A stretch of 64,000 nt of DNA from an uncultured Mucilaginibacter sp. (GTDB taxonomy: Bacteria > Bacteroidota > Bacteroidia > Sphingobacteriales > Sphingobacteriaceae). This document shows, in pieces, positions 1 through 9,591 of this stretch; positions within the stretch are counted from its first letter, which is position 1; every line of letters begins with the position of its first letter. Both the position numbers and the translations under genes were made by a program. The stretch spans positions 179,711 through 243,710 of the forward strand of contig CAJYJH010000093.1 of NCBI GenBank assembly GCA_913775265.1, written 5' to 3'. The notes under the pieces were generated by a model. It was not told where the DNA came from. It did no database searches and was given only the letters and a program-made list of their open reading frames with translations.

Positions 1-787
1 GGTTGCGTAAACCGCTGGCATATATTTTTTCGTTAGATCCGTCGAGGTTAATCACTAAGATATTGGCACGACGGGCTTCGTTAGCCAAACCATGCTCGGC
101 CACGTTACTGCCTGATCCTACTGTAATGTATAATTTGGTGCTGTCTTTACTCACCAGCAAGTTGCGGGTCCAGTGGTTATTGTAACCACCGGCAGGTAAT
201 TTTAAAACGCGTTGACCTGGACGTGTAATGCGGGTGTCACCGGCACTATATGGGTAACGCCACAAACCATCGGTATTAGCTACATAAAACCACTTGCCTA
301 CCACAGCCATACCAAATGGCTGGTTCAGGCCGCTCAAAAATAAGCCTTTGTTATCTACAACGCCATCACCGTCACGGTCGCGCATAATCACGATGGTGTT
401 AGGGCTTTCACCCATATTTTGCGACTCGGTTTTGCCGCTCAGCTTCGACTGTGCCTTTTTTAAACCCGAAGCTTCGGTGGTAGCCAATGCAGCAAATACG
501 TCGCCGTTTGGTGCCACATAAACATTGCGCGGGTTATTTAAATCTTCGGCAAACAGGCTCACTTTAAATCCGGCTGGTGCTGTTGGTGTTTTGCCTTTTG
601 GCCAGCCAATTACCTTACAGAAAACAGAGGTAGATTTTGAGGCATAGGGAGCAGGTAACTCTACTTGTTGCCCCGCAGCATTAGCGGTTGTATCGGCTTG
701 GCTTGGATCTGGCTTTTTTTGCTGGGAGCAGCTGCTAAACACGGTGGCTGCTGCTACAGAGGCATATAGTAAATGGGTAAATTTCAT
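1..787 (-). CDS. Sorbosone dehydrogenase-like beta-propeller lipoprotein (3' end outside window)
   Basis: The reading frame starts with ATG at 785-787 and runs off the left edge, giving about 262 residues. The N-terminus is a lipoprotein signal: a short hydrophobic stretch ends in VFSSC, so Cys20 is the likely acylated residue. After a Gln/Asp/Ala-rich linker come segments typical of six-bladed soluble quinoprotein glucose/sorbosone dehydrogenase-like propellers: FAEDLNNPRNVYVAPNGDVF (about 78-97), MRDRDGDGVVD (about 135-145), LNQPFGMAV and YITVGSGSN. In the family these proteins oxidise sugars or aldehydes with PQQ, but many Bacteroidota lipoproteins of this type have no known substrate. Location is inferred to be periplasm or outer membrane. 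The part needed to judge PQQ ligands is missing. The fold call is fairly sure; enzymatic activity is not shown. Confidence 0.8.
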   Translation of the reverse strand, partial: MKFTHLLYASVAAATVFSSCSQQKKPDPSQADTTANAAGQQVELPAPYASKSTSVFCKVIGWPKGKTPTAPAGFKVSLFAEDLNNPRNVYVAPNGDVFAALATTEASGLKKAQSKLSGKTESQNMGESPNTIVIMRDRDGDGVVDNKGLFLSGLNQPFGMAVVGKWFYVANTDGLWRYPYSAGDTRITRPGQRVLKLPAGGYNNHWTRNLLVSKDSTKLYITVGSGSNVAEHGLANEARRANILVINLDGSNEKIYASGLRN

Positions 788-898
788 GGGCTGATTGTAA
801 TTAATAGTATAATAATCAACCCCTTTAATTAAAGATTTGTTTTTCGGTATGCTAAAAAAGCTGTTTAAACACTAAAGCCCTTTAAAAGCGTATGTCCC

Positions 899-1420
899 TT
901 AAAACTTCAGAAATTTATCTACCTGCTCATTAACAAAGTTTACGGTTTTCTCTTCAAACAGGGTGCCTTCGGCATTCATCTCTTTACGAATGCCCGGGAT
1001 ATGCAACCGCAGCGGCAGCACATGCAAGTGAAGGTAACTACAAATGCCGGCAAAATGCTCTAAGCCACGCACGTTGCCATAGGTGCCGGACGATAAACCA
1101 ACCAGTGCTGCTTTTTTATCATAAAAGCTATCCGGAAAAGTGCAGGCATCCATAAATGCTTTTAAGATGCCGGGAAAGCTGCCGTTGTATTCAGGAATAA
1201 CAAACAGGAATTTTTGTGTATTGGTGATGAGTTGTTGTATGGGCTCAAAAGCTTCGCTACGGCTGCCAAACATATCGGTTTGTATAAAGTCGGCTGGTAG
1301 TTCGGCCATCGATAGTATGTTTGCCTCCACGCCTTTATTTAACATCAGTTTTTGATAATATTTGGCTAATTTTAGAGTTGAACTTGCGGGGCGATTAGTA
1401 GAGGCAATGATGGTGATCAT
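899..1420 (-). CDS. NAD(P)H-dependent FMN reductase family protein
   Basis: A 173-residue flavodoxin-fold protein. The N-terminal strand and phosphate-binding loop are seen as MITIIASTNRPASST (residues 1-15), and the flavin-contacting PEYNGSFPGILKAFMD lies at about 76-91. Both are typical of the NADPH-dependent FMN reductase / chromate reductase (ChrR, YieF, ArsH-like) superfamily, whose members are 170-190 residues. The usual role is two-electron reduction of flavins, quinones or other electrophiles in the cytoplasm; the substrate cannot be told from sequence. The gene is divergent from parA with 157 bases between starts. No Shine-Dalgarno sequence precedes the ATG. Confidence 0.85.
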   Translation of the reverse strand: MITIIASTNRPASSTLKLAKYYQKLMLNKGVEANILSMAELPADFIQTDMFGSRSEAFEPIQQLITNTQKFLFVIPEYNGSFPGILKAFMDACTFPDSFYDKKAALVGLSSGTYGNVRGLEHFAGICSYLHLHVLPLRLHIPGIRKEMNAEGTLFEEKTVNFVNEQVDKFLKF

Positions 1421-1577
1421 TAAAAAAGTGTTTATAAGTTAGACGAACATGCCGGGCTGCCGAATTGTTTAAATTCGTATCTTTACACCCCTGATTACAA
1501 CAAAGCGAAAGTATAAATTTTAGCTTTACTTTGTAAACCAGGAAAAGGCAAGGTGCTGTAAATTGTGAGGTATAAAA

Positions 1578-2381
1578 ATGAGTAAAATTATAGCTTTAGC
1601 TAATCAGAAAGGTGGGGTGGGTAAAACAACTTCGTCTATAAATCTGGCTGCAAGTTTGGCCGTATTGGAATATAAAACGTTGCTGGTGGATGCTGATCCT
1701 CAGGCTAATTCAACGTCCGGTATCGGCTTTGATCCGCGTACAATCAAAAACAGCATTTACGAGTGTATAATCAACCAGATTGATCCTGCTGAGGCTATCC
1801 AGAAAACGGAAACTCCTAACCTGGATTTGTTGCCGGCACATATTGATTTGGTAGGTGCCGAGATTGAGATGATCAATCTTACCGACCGCGAGTACAAAAT
1901 GAAAGCCATTTTGGACAAAGTGCGCGATCAGTATGATTTTATCATCATCGATTGCTCTCCATCTTTAGGTTTAATTACCATTAACGCACTAACCGCGGCC
2001 GATTCGGTAATTATACCGGTGCAGTGCGAGTACTTTGCGTTAGAGGGTTTGGGCAAATTGCTTAACACCATCAAAATAGTTCAGAACCGTTTAAATCCGG
2101 AACTGGATATTGAGGGTATTTTGTTAACCATGTATGATGTAAGGTTGCGCCTGTCTAACCAGGTGGTTGAAGAAGTGCGTACCCATTTTGAAGACTTGGT
2201 TTTCGATACCATCATACAACGCAATACCCGCCTCAGCGAAGCACCAAGCTTCGGGGTGTCGGTAATTATGCACGATGCAACCTGTAAAGGCGCCATCAAC
2301 TACCTGAACCTGGCCCGCGAGATTATCCGCAAAAACGGTTTAACAGAGTCGAAAGGCAAAGCAGCACCTGCAGCAGTTTAA
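1578..2381 (+). CDS. parA: Chromosome partitioning ATPase ParA (Soj)
   Basis: A 267-residue Walker-type ATPase of the ParA/MinD family. The deviant Walker A motif KGGVGKTTS is at residues 11-19, the Walker A' motif LLVDADPQ at about 35-42, and Walker B FIIIDCSPSLG near the middle. There is no N-terminal HTH, so this is the short chromosomal Soj type. It binds DNA non-specifically as an ATP dimer and works with ParB to separate origins. It is followed after 8 bases by parB, and then by DUF5683, dapB and lepB in the same direction, the usual order in Bacteroidota. A weak promoter-like TATCTTTA occurs at 1478-1485. Confidence 0.96.
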   Translation: MSKIIALANQKGGVGKTTSSINLAASLAVLEYKTLLVDADPQANSTSGIGFDPRTIKNSIYECIINQIDPAEAIQKTETPNLDLLPAHIDLVGAEIEMINLTDREYKMKAILDKVRDQYDFIIIDCSPSLGLITINALTAADSVIIPVQCEYFALEGLGKLLNTIKIVQNRLNPELDIEGILLTMYDVRLRLSNQVVEEVRTHFEDLVFDTIIQRNTRLSEAPSFGVSVIMHDATCKGAINYLNLAREIIRKNGLTESKGKAAPAAV

Positions 2382-2389
2382 ATTGAGTA

Positions 2390-3313
2390 ATGAGCGTAGA
2401 AAAAAAGAAAGCTTTAGGTAAAGGACTGAGTGCATTGCTCGACAGTGCAGGCAGTACTAAACCTCAGTCTAATTATAATTCGCCCGAAACGGATGGTAAT
2501 AAACCGTCTGCTAATTTGGGTTCGGTTAATGAAATTCGAATTGCCGAGATTGAAATCAACCCTTATCAGCCACGTACTGATTTTGATGAACAGGCACTGA
2601 TTGAATTAGCCGAATCTATCAAAGTGCAGGGCTTGATACAGCCTATTACCGTTAGACGGGTAAACTCGCACTCTTACCAATTAATTTCGGGCGAGCGTCG
2701 TTTACGTGCCTCCAAGCGTGCCGGGCTGGTAACCATACCTGCTTACATACGCACCGCTAACGACCAGCAAATGCTGGAAATGGCGTTGATTGAAAATATA
2801 CAGCGCGAAAATCTTAATGCGATGGAAGTTGCCTTGAGCTTTCAACGTATGTTGGACGAGTGCGATCTGAGGCAAGAGGAGTTGGGCGAACGGGTGAGCA
2901 AAAGCCGGTCGACGGTAAATAACTACCTGCGCTTACTTAAATTACCGCCAAGTATACAGGCTTCTATCCGTGATGGCGACATCAGCATGGGCCATGCCCG
3001 CGCGTTAATCACCATTGCCGATCCGATTAAGCAGGTACACCTGCATCAGCAAATTTTACAGCACGGTTTATCGGTGCGTAAAATAGAGGAAATGGTACGC
3101 GCCCTGCAGCATAATGAGGAGCCTGCCAAAAAAGACGATCGCAAACCGGCAAAAACGCCGTCATATCAGATACAAAAAATCCAAGATGACCTGGCGTCAA
3201 AGTTTAGTACGAAAGTTAAACTTAAAGTTAGCGATAAAGGTACGGGCAGCATAGAAATCCCGTTTATGTCTGAAGATGATTTGAGCCGTATTTTACAAAT
3301 GCTGGATTGGTAG
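2390..3313 (+). CDS. parB: Chromosome partitioning protein ParB (Spo0J)
   Basis: A 307-residue ParB. The ParA-stimulating N-terminal peptide carries the conserved KGLSALL, the ParB N-terminal CTPase domain starts around IEINPYQPRTDFD (about 55-67), and the CTP-binding arginine patch GERRLRAS follows. The central HTH includes LGERVSKSRSTVNNYLRLL, and a C-terminal dimerisation segment ends the protein. ParB loads at parS sites, slides as a CTP clamp and recruits SMC. It lies 8 bases after parA and 1 base before the DUF5683 gene, so the three are surely cotranscribed. I did not find a good parS palindrome by eye in this window. Confidence 0.96.
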   Translation: MSVEKKKALGKGLSALLDSAGSTKPQSNYNSPETDGNKPSANLGSVNEIRIAEIEINPYQPRTDFDEQALIELAESIKVQGLIQPITVRRVNSHSYQLISGERRLRASKRAGLVTIPAYIRTANDQQMLEMALIENIQRENLNAMEVALSFQRMLDECDLRQEELGERVSKSRSTVNNYLRLLKLPPSIQASIRDGDISMGHARALITIADPIKQVHLHQQILQHGLSVRKIEEMVRALQHNEEPAKKDDRKPAKTPSYQIQKIQDDLASKFSTKVKLKVSDKGTGSIEIPFMSEDDLSRILQMLDW

Positions 3314-3314
3314 T

Positions 3315-4004
3315 ATGAACAGGTTTATTGTTGGTTGTTTTTTTGTTTTTTTATCGCTGACCGCCTTTGCCCAAAAGCCGGACACTGTAAAAACTGTAAA
3401 CCGTAAAGACAGCCTGAACCGTGTGATTGATTCTGCCAAATCAAAGCCTATCCTCCCGCAGGTATTCAATAAGAAGAATAAAAAGCAATACAACCCCGAC
3501 AGTACCCACCTGCCCAGTACAGCTGTTAAGCGCTCGCTGATGGTACCCGGATGGGGTCAAATTTACAATAAGCACTGGTGGAAAGTGCCGTTGATTTATG
3601 GTGGCTTGGGCGCTTTTGTGTATAATGCTATCATTAATAAACAAGATGCTAAACGATATTTAGAGGTTTATCGGCTTAAACAGGATCCTTTGCGCCCACG
3701 TCCCGATCCAAATTCTGAAGTCGGTAGGCTTTACGCATCTACCTTGTCATATGGCGCTCAAACCCTAGCCGATGCTGCCAGTGGCTCCGACCGTAATTTT
3801 CAGCTTTGTATTTTTGGTATTATAGGTGTGTGGGGAATTCAAACCATCGACGCTTATATTTTTGCAAAGTTTATACATTCTTATACTATGGATAGGGATT
3901 TGAGTTTTAAGATAGCGCCGGGCATTATCACTGGGCCAACTTATGCCTCCAGCGGCATTCCTTCGGTAATGCCGGTATTAAAGCTTACCTTTAGCCTTAA
4001 GTAA
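3315..4004 (+). CDS. DUF5683 domain membrane protein
   Basis: A 229-residue protein with a Sec signal peptide (MNRFIVGCFFVFLSLTAFAQ, cleavage likely after Ala19), then a charged low-complexity linker and a conserved core opening with KRSLMVPGWGQIYNKHWWK (about 73-91). Hydrophobic segments follow around LIYGGLGAFVYNAII and LCIFGIIGVWGIQTIDAYIF. This matches DUF5683, which in Bacteroidota is found after parB and before dapB. Its function is unknown to me; the small C-terminal domain with two membrane helices suggests inner-membrane residence. The start ATG is one base after the parB stop, so translational coupling is likely. Confidence 0.85.
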   Translation: MNRFIVGCFFVFLSLTAFAQKPDTVKTVNRKDSLNRVIDSAKSKPILPQVFNKKNKKQYNPDSTHLPSTAVKRSLMVPGWGQIYNKHWWKVPLIYGGLGAFVYNAIINKQDAKRYLEVYRLKQDPLRPRPDPNSEVGRLYASTLSYGAQTLADAASGSDRNFQLCIFGIIGVWGIQTIDAYIFAKFIHSYTMDRDLSFKIAPGIITGPTYASSGIPSVMPVLKLTFSLK

Positions 4005-4047
4005 ACCACCTTACCATTTACTAATAAAATATAACCATTCGTAATAA

Positions 4048-4800
4048 ATGAAAATTGCATTATTGGGTTATGGCAAAATGGGCAAAATTATAGAACAGAT
4101 TGCCCTGCAGCGTCAGCACCAGATTGTACTCAAAATAGATAAAGATAATCTTCACGAAGCGACTGCTGAAAACTTGAAAAAGGCAGATGTGGCTATTGAG
4201 TTTAGTACACCATCATCAGTATTAAGCAATATCGACCGTTGTTTTGAAGCAGGTGTACCTATTGTTATTGGTACCACCGGCTGGTACGAGCAGCTTGATG
4301 AAGTTAAAGAAAAATGTTTGTCCGGTAATCATGCTTTGCTTTACGGATCAAACTATAGCGTGGGTGTAAACATCTTTTTCCACGTTAACCGTATACTGGC
4401 TAAGGTGATGAATAACTACCCATATTATGATGTACAGGTAGAAGAAATACACCATACCCAAAAACTGGACGCCCCAAGTGGCACGGCTATTACCATTGCC
4501 GAGGGTATACTGGAAGGTTTAGATGCCAAACAACAATGGAAAAATATAGTGGTGAGCGACGATGCCGAACTTACTGAAGATGTAGTTGCGGGTAACGAGC
4601 TGCTGATAGAATCTTTAAGAATTGAGAATGTTCCAGGTACACATACGGTAATGTACGATTCTGAAATTGACACTATTGAGTTTAAGCACACCGCACATAA
4701 CCGAAATGGCTTTGCTTTGGGTGCGGTTTTAGCTGCTGAATGGCTGAAAGATAAAAAAGGATTTTTCCCGGTGACAGATATGTTTACCTTTAATGCCTGA
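4048..4800 (+). CDS. dapB: 4-hydroxy-tetrahydrodipicolinate reductase DapB
   Basis: A 250-residue reductase of the diaminopimelate/lysine pathway, which reduces the DapA product with NAD(P)H. The dinucleotide-binding start is MKIALLGYGKMGKII, the cofactor-loop GTTGW follows, and the catalytic and substrate-binding block EIHHTQKLDAPSGTA is at about 131-145 with the paired histidines and the lysine. Length is as usual for the family. It is the fourth gene of the parAB run, with 43 bases after DUF5683 and 26 before lepB. dapA, the preceding pathway step, is encoded convergently just beyond lepB. Confidence 0.96.
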   Translation: MKIALLGYGKMGKIIEQIALQRQHQIVLKIDKDNLHEATAENLKKADVAIEFSTPSSVLSNIDRCFEAGVPIVIGTTGWYEQLDEVKEKCLSGNHALLYGSNYSVGVNIFFHVNRILAKVMNNYPYYDVQVEEIHHTQKLDAPSGTAITIAEGILEGLDAKQQWKNIVVSDDAELTEDVVAGNELLIESLRIENVPGTHTVMYDSEIDTIEFKHTAHNRNGFALGAVLAAEWLKDKKGFFPVTDMFTFNA

Positions 4801-4826
4801 TTAACAGGTTTTAACTAAATTAATAT

Positions 4827-5957
4827 ATGAATTGGAAATTCTGGGATAAGAAAAAAGAGACTGATACCCCCAAGAAGAAAAAAAGTGCAGCCCGTGAGTG
4901 GACTGACGCCATCATTTTTGCGGTAGTTGCCGCTACGCTGATCCGTACGCTTTTTATCGAAGCCTATACCATTCCTACCGAGTCGATGGAACGCTCGTTG
5001 CTGGTTGGCGACTTTTTATTTGTAAGTAAGGTTAATTACGGTGCCCGTACACCCATGACGCCTATCGCATTTCCGTTTGCGCATCATACTATGCCAATCA
5101 TCGGTACCAAAGCTTATTGGGATGGTGTAAAACTTCCTTACTATCGTTTGCCTGGCTTAAGTGAGGTTAAAAAGGGGGATGTGGTTGTTTTTAACTATCC
5201 GATGGAAGCCGATTCGCCGTATTATCGTCCGGTAGACAAACGCGAAAACTATATTAAGCGTTGCCAGGGTGCGCCCGGCGATACACTTTCTATTGTAAAT
5301 GCGCAGGTATACGTGAACGGCAAGCCTAATCCTAATCCGCCGGAAGGGCAGATTAACTACGAGGTGCAAACCAACGGTACCGAGGTAAATCCGAAATTAC
5401 TGGACGAACTGCATATCACGTTATCCGATTATACGCCGTATCCTACCATGACCAAAGCTTCTGCTGATGCTTTGAAAGGATATGCCAATATTACCAAAGT
5501 ACAACCACACATTACCCCGAAAGATTCGGTAGAGTATGGCGGTGAGGTTTTCCCTAACTCGGCACAATACATTACCCGTAACCAGCCATTCAATAAGTGG
5601 AACCAGGATAACTACGGGCCAATTATCATCCCTAAAAAGGGCTGGACCGTTAAACTGGATAGCTTGACATTACCTTTTTATCGCCGTGCTATCACCGTTT
5701 ATGAAGGTAACAAGTTAGAGGTTAAAGGAACCGATGTTTACATCAACGGACAAAAAGCCGACAGCTATACCTTTAAAATGAATTATTACTGGATGATGGG
5801 TGATAACCGTCATAACTCACTCGATTCGCGCTTTTGGGGTTTTGTGCCCGAAGATCATATTGTGGGCAAAGCGCTGTTTGTTTGGATGAGCTGGGACAGC
5901 AATGGTACCTTCCTGAATAAAATACGCTGGAAACGCCTGTTTATGGGCATCCACTAA
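4827..5957 (+). CDS. lepB: Signal peptidase I
   Basis: A 376-residue type I signal peptidase. A Lys-rich cytoplasmic tail (1-22) precedes a single predicted transmembrane segment (about 28-48). The catalytic serine lies in TIPTESMERSLLVGD (about 50-64) and the general-base lysine in NYIKRCQGAPGDTL (about 140-153). A long insertion of roughly 150 residues separates this from the C-terminal box MMGDNRHNSLDSRFWGFVP, a feature seen in Bacteroidota SPase I. The active site faces the periplasm and removes signal peptides from Sec and Tat substrates, many of which are encoded in this window. Last gene of the parA run; followed by a strong hairpin terminator. Confidence 0.95.
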   Translation: MNWKFWDKKKETDTPKKKKSAAREWTDAIIFAVVAATLIRTLFIEAYTIPTESMERSLLVGDFLFVSKVNYGARTPMTPIAFPFAHHTMPIIGTKAYWDGVKLPYYRLPGLSEVKKGDVVVFNYPMEADSPYYRPVDKRENYIKRCQGAPGDTLSIVNAQVYVNGKPNPNPPEGQINYEVQTNGTEVNPKLLDELHITLSDYTPYPTMTKASADALKGYANITKVQPHITPKDSVEYGGEVFPNSAQYITRNQPFNKWNQDNYGPIIIPKKGWTVKLDSLTLPFYRRAITVYEGNKLEVKGTDVYINGQKADSYTFKMNYYWMMGDNRHNSLDSRFWGFVPEDHIVGKALFVWMSWDSNGTFLNKIRWKRLFMGIH

Positions 5958-5982
5958 AATAATACACTATTCTGTGTTAAAG

Positions 5983-6025
5983 AAAAAGGGGCTGTTTTCC
6001 GGTTTGGAAAACAGCCCCTTTTTTT
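5983..6025. terminator. Bidirectional rho-independent terminator between lepB and dapA
   Basis: Perfect 18-bp stem (arms 5983-6000 and 6006-6023) with a 5-base loop. The A-run at the left and T-run at the right give a U-tract on both strands. It sits between the convergent lepB and dapA genes, so it can end both transcripts. Confidence 0.92.
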
Positions 6026-6047
6026 ATGTATTAAAGTTTATGATTAA

Positions 6048-6929
6048 TTAACCGACAATCTTTTTCAGCTCCACTGCAATTTTATCTGCGGTTGCACTGC
6101 TTACTTGTACCAAGGGTAAACGCAGAGTGTCGCCGCAAACGCCTAATTGTTTTAATGCAGTTTTAACACCGCCCGGGCTGCCTTCAGAAAACATTAAACG
6201 GGTGAAATCAATGAACTGATAATGCGCTTCCTGAGCGGCTTTAAAATCGCCACTTGTACAAAGCTTAATCATATCTGAGAATTGCTTAGGCACAGCATTA
6301 CCAACTACCGAAATAACACCTACGGCACCTAAAGCCATCATTGGCAGCGTAACCGGGTCATCGCCCGAAATAAACAGGAAGCTCTCCGGTTTATCGCGCA
6401 TAATCTGGTTAAACTGGTCGAAGTTGCCTGACGCTTCTTTTATACCAATAATGTTGCTGAAATCATGCGCCAGCCTTATTGTTGTTTCGGCGCTAACGTT
6501 GCTGCCGGTGCGGCCCGGAACATTATATAAAATGATAGGCAGCGGCGATGCCTCGGCAATGGCCTTGTAATGTTGGTAGATACCCTCTTGTATAGGCTTA
6601 TTATAATGCGGACTGGCTGATAGGATGGCATCATAACCGGTAATATCAAACTCTTTTACAGCTTCAACTACTTCGTAGGTATTGTTGCCGCCAATACCGG
6701 CTACCAGGTGTACACGTTTATTAACTTTTTCAGCTGTAAAAGCCCAAACCTTCTTCTTCTCTTCCTTACTCAGGGTTGCGCTTTCGCCGGTTGTACCTAA
6801 TGATACCAGGTAATCTACACCACCATCAATCAGGTAATTAATTAGGTTTTCGAGGCCGGCATAATCTACCCCGCCATCGCTGTTAAACGGAGTTACCATG
6901 GCCACTCCGGTTCCGTGAAACATTTCCAT
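6048..6929 (-). CDS. dapA: 4-hydroxy-tetrahydrodipicolinate synthase DapA
   Basis: A 293-residue TIM-barrel aldolase condensing pyruvate with aspartate semialdehyde, the first committed step to lysine and diaminopimelate. The pyruvate-binding GTTGES is at 45-50, the catalytic tyrosine is Tyr135 in YNVPGRTG, the Schiff-base lysine is Lys164 in GIKEASG, and Tyr109 (HYNKP) matches the inter-subunit Tyr of the family triad. The ATG at 6927-6929 is used; another in-frame ATG lies two codons inside (6921-6923). It is convergent with lepB and shares the terminator at 5983-6025. Confidence 0.96.
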   Translation of the reverse strand: MEMFHGTGVAMVTPFNSDGGVDYAGLENLINYLIDGGVDYLVSLGTTGESATLSKEEKKKVWAFTAEKVNKRVHLVAGIGGNNTYEVVEAVKEFDITGYDAILSASPHYNKPIQEGIYQHYKAIAEASPLPIILYNVPGRTGSNVSAETTIRLAHDFSNIIGIKEASGNFDQFNQIMRDKPESFLFISGDDPVTLPMMALGAVGVISVVGNAVPKQFSDMIKLCTSGDFKAAQEAHYQFIDFTRLMFSEGSPGGVKTALKQLGVCGDTLRLPLVQVSSATADKIAVELKKIVG

Positions 6930-7032
6930 CTATCTTATTAAGGGTTGCTAAGATAAGATTTTAGTAGTTATTTGTATTAATTAATTGTTACAGGAGTTAG
7001 TAATATGGGGTTGGCATTCAGCCTCCCGGTTA

Positions 7033-9489
7033 TCATAAACTGATGGCAAAGCGCAATGCATTATTAGAGTTCATGCCTCTGTTGTACGACCATCCGTACA
7101 GTATTTTCAAACCATTCCAGCTTACACCAACACCAAGTTCAGTATAGTTTTTTAAATCGGGTGTGGTGAGGTAATTGGCTTTGATAATTTCCTGTAGCTT
7201 CAATTTACGGATGAGCGGAATCTTGCTTAAAAACAAGCCGCCAAAGTTATGCTCAATATGGCCTTCCATGTATTGCTTGCTGGTGCTGTAGGTGTAATAA
7301 TTAAGCATTAAAAAGGCATCGGGCGCATCCTGATAATGCAAAATTTCGTTACCGGCAAAGTGCTTGTAATCGGTATAAAAAAGTTGGTTATTGTTTAAAA
7401 ACTTACCGGCACCCACGTAAAAAGAAAACTTACCGTACATACCCAGGCTAACATTGTCTTTTGCTAAACTGGCGGTAAGTAAATCATAATCTACATCCGA
7501 TCCTAATACGTTTTTGATGCCTTTGGTGTAGCCAAAGCTAAGCGTTGGATAAGCCGATGGCAGATAGTACCGCCCGGTTGGATAAGTAACATACCTATTA
7601 CTAAAGTTATAACTGGTGTTTACGCTAACTTTAAGCGACTGCGTTTGCGGAAACAACGGTACATCCGCGTCGGGCATAAATGGATTGTTGGAAGTATACG
7701 GGCGATTTTTACGGAAAAAACTATACTGTGAGGTATTATTCAGCCATCTACGGTCGGCATACTCGGCGCCAACAGTAGCCTGCCAGCCTCCGGCTATGCG
7801 ATGCGAAGCAGAAAGATTTATAAAATGCTTGTCGTATAACTTCTGGTAGTTCTGCCTTAAAAATAGACTGCTGAATTCGTTAGCTAAAACAGAGATCGGC
7901 TGTTTGTTATTCATGTCAACCACATCAGACCCGGCATAAACATTAAAGGTGTAACTGTTTACCGGGATGGTGGCATTGATGTTGCCATGCAATAACTTAT
8001 TGCTAAAACCGTAACGTACACGTCCGCCTAAGCGCAGGTATTTGTTGTTGAGGCTGTCTATTTGTTTTACGTAAGATGCTCCGTAATTAACAGCAAAACC
8101 TTCTACCGTATTAAACAGCAGCGACCCAAGTACTGATTGGGCACGGAAATATGTTTTGTTGTAACGATTACTGATGTTCAACCCTGAAAAAAGGAAACGG
8201 GGAACGGTGACTTTGTTAAACACCCGGTCTAACGAATCAAGATAAGGTTTAGACTCACGCTTGCGGGCCAGTACGGCCTTTTTTTCATAATCGGTTTTTT
8301 CCTCGTCCGTTAGCGGAACGGGGCGGGCCTGTTGCCAGTACACCGAATCTTTTTTGTTTACGCCAGCCGTGACCTTCATTACTTCAGCAAAGGTTTTTTT
8401 GCTAAGCTGCGGATTGATGTCGTAGTTTTTGTAAACCGCCAGAAAATACCCGGCAAACTTAAAGCCCAGGAAGCCGCCCTTAAATTCGAACTTAACCGAC
8501 GATGGCATCCATGCTTTATTTTCTACCGGGATATATTGCTGTTTTACGGCAATCGTATCTAAAATATTGATGCCCGATGATTTGGTTAAGTACAAGTCGG
8601 CACTGTGTATGCGCCAGCTATCCTCGATGATATAAATATAACCTTCGAAAGTAGGTTCGTACTGCCGTTTGGGAATCACTTTGATGCGGTTGATGGTTTC
8701 GCCGTTTTCTACTGTAAGGCCCATGTATTTATAGTTGTAGTAGGATAGGGCGTTTTCGGCAATTGGAGAGATGAGCGGACGGTTGCTCAGGCCATCCCAA
8801 TGCTGCAGGTTGTCGTAAAAGTTAACGGTAAGTTCTGATGCCCGGTTAAAACTGAACGCCCGGTTACTGCCCGATACTTTGGACGAAATCATTTCCTCGT
8901 GATACAGATCGGGCTGAGTAAAGCTGAGTTTAGACTCCGACTCCGAAAAATACAGGATACCTTTACGGTTAGAGTCCAGTCCTAATTCGCGGCCAATCTG
9001 GTTAATATCGCGGCCCATAAATTTTTTAGGAGCGGCCAGTAGGCGTTGCAGTCCTTTAACGTAGGTTTCGCAAGTGTAGGCTTTCACCTCGCGTAGATAA
9101 CCTTTTCGCTTACGGATAGCTTTTCGGATAATACCGTAAGCCGGGTCTTCGCCTCCGGCTTTGACTACCACGTTTTGCAACTGGTAAGCCTCGGGCGTGA
9201 GTTGAATATCCAACACCTGATTGCCGGTTAAATTAACCGTACGGGTTTCTTGCCGGTAACCAATAGCTTTAAAAACGATGTTGTAGTTACCTGCAGCTAG
9301 CGCAAGTTTGTACTGACCATCACTGTTAGCCGACGAGCCCTGGCTGGTACCTTTAATAAGTACTGTAGCAAACGGAACAACCTTTCCGGTATTGTTTTTA
9401 ACCGTACCGCTTAGCGTGGAAGATTGTGCCATAACCCCACAATAGGCCAGGCACAAAATAAAGAGTGATAAAGTAGCTTTGATCTGCAT
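7033..9489 (-). CDS. DUF5686 outer-membrane protein with N-terminal carboxypeptidase-regulatory-like domain
   Basis: An 818-residue secreted protein. Signal peptide at 1-21 (ends CGVMAQ), then a CarboxypepD_reg-like (CNA-B type) beta-sandwich at about 25-110 with VPFATVLIKGTSQGSSANSD, then the DUF5686 region to the C-terminus. The DUF5686 part has alternating hydrophobic/aromatic strands ending in the aliphatic residue of RFAISL, consistent with an outer-membrane beta-barrel. The family is common in Bacteroidota and has no established function that I know; some members are induced with SusCD systems. Not linked to a SusC or SusD gene here. The domain call is firm; the location is inferred. 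Confidence 0.85.
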   Translation of the reverse strand: MQIKATLSLFILCLAYCGVMAQSSTLSGTVKNNTGKVVPFATVLIKGTSQGSSANSDGQYKLALAAGNYNIVFKAIGYRQETRTVNLTGNQVLDIQLTPEAYQLQNVVVKAGGEDPAYGIIRKAIRKRKGYLREVKAYTCETYVKGLQRLLAAPKKFMGRDINQIGRELGLDSNRKGILYFSESESKLSFTQPDLYHEEMISSKVSGSNRAFSFNRASELTVNFYDNLQHWDGLSNRPLISPIAENALSYYNYKYMGLTVENGETINRIKVIPKRQYEPTFEGYIYIIEDSWRIHSADLYLTKSSGINILDTIAVKQQYIPVENKAWMPSSVKFEFKGGFLGFKFAGYFLAVYKNYDINPQLSKKTFAEVMKVTAGVNKKDSVYWQQARPVPLTDEEKTDYEKKAVLARKRESKPYLDSLDRVFNKVTVPRFLFSGLNISNRYNKTYFRAQSVLGSLLFNTVEGFAVNYGASYVKQIDSLNNKYLRLGGRVRYGFSNKLLHGNINATIPVNSYTFNVYAGSDVVDMNNKQPISVLANEFSSLFLRQNYQKLYDKHFINLSASHRIAGGWQATVGAEYADRRWLNNTSQYSFFRKNRPYTSNNPFMPDADVPLFPQTQSLKVSVNTSYNFSNRYVTYPTGRYYLPSAYPTLSFGYTKGIKNVLGSDVDYDLLTASLAKDNVSLGMYGKFSFYVGAGKFLNNNQLFYTDYKHFAGNEILHYQDAPDAFLMLNYYTYSTSKQYMEGHIEHNFGGLFLSKIPLIRKLKLQEIIKANYLTTPDLKNYTELGVGVSWNGLKILYGWSYNRGMNSNNALRFAISL

Positions 9490-9591
9490 AAATAGCGTTG
9501 GCTAAATATGCGAAAAATACAGGCAAGCAAGTGTTAAATTGCGTTAAATGATAGGGTTAACACTCGATTTAGTGACTGGCTTTTTACATAA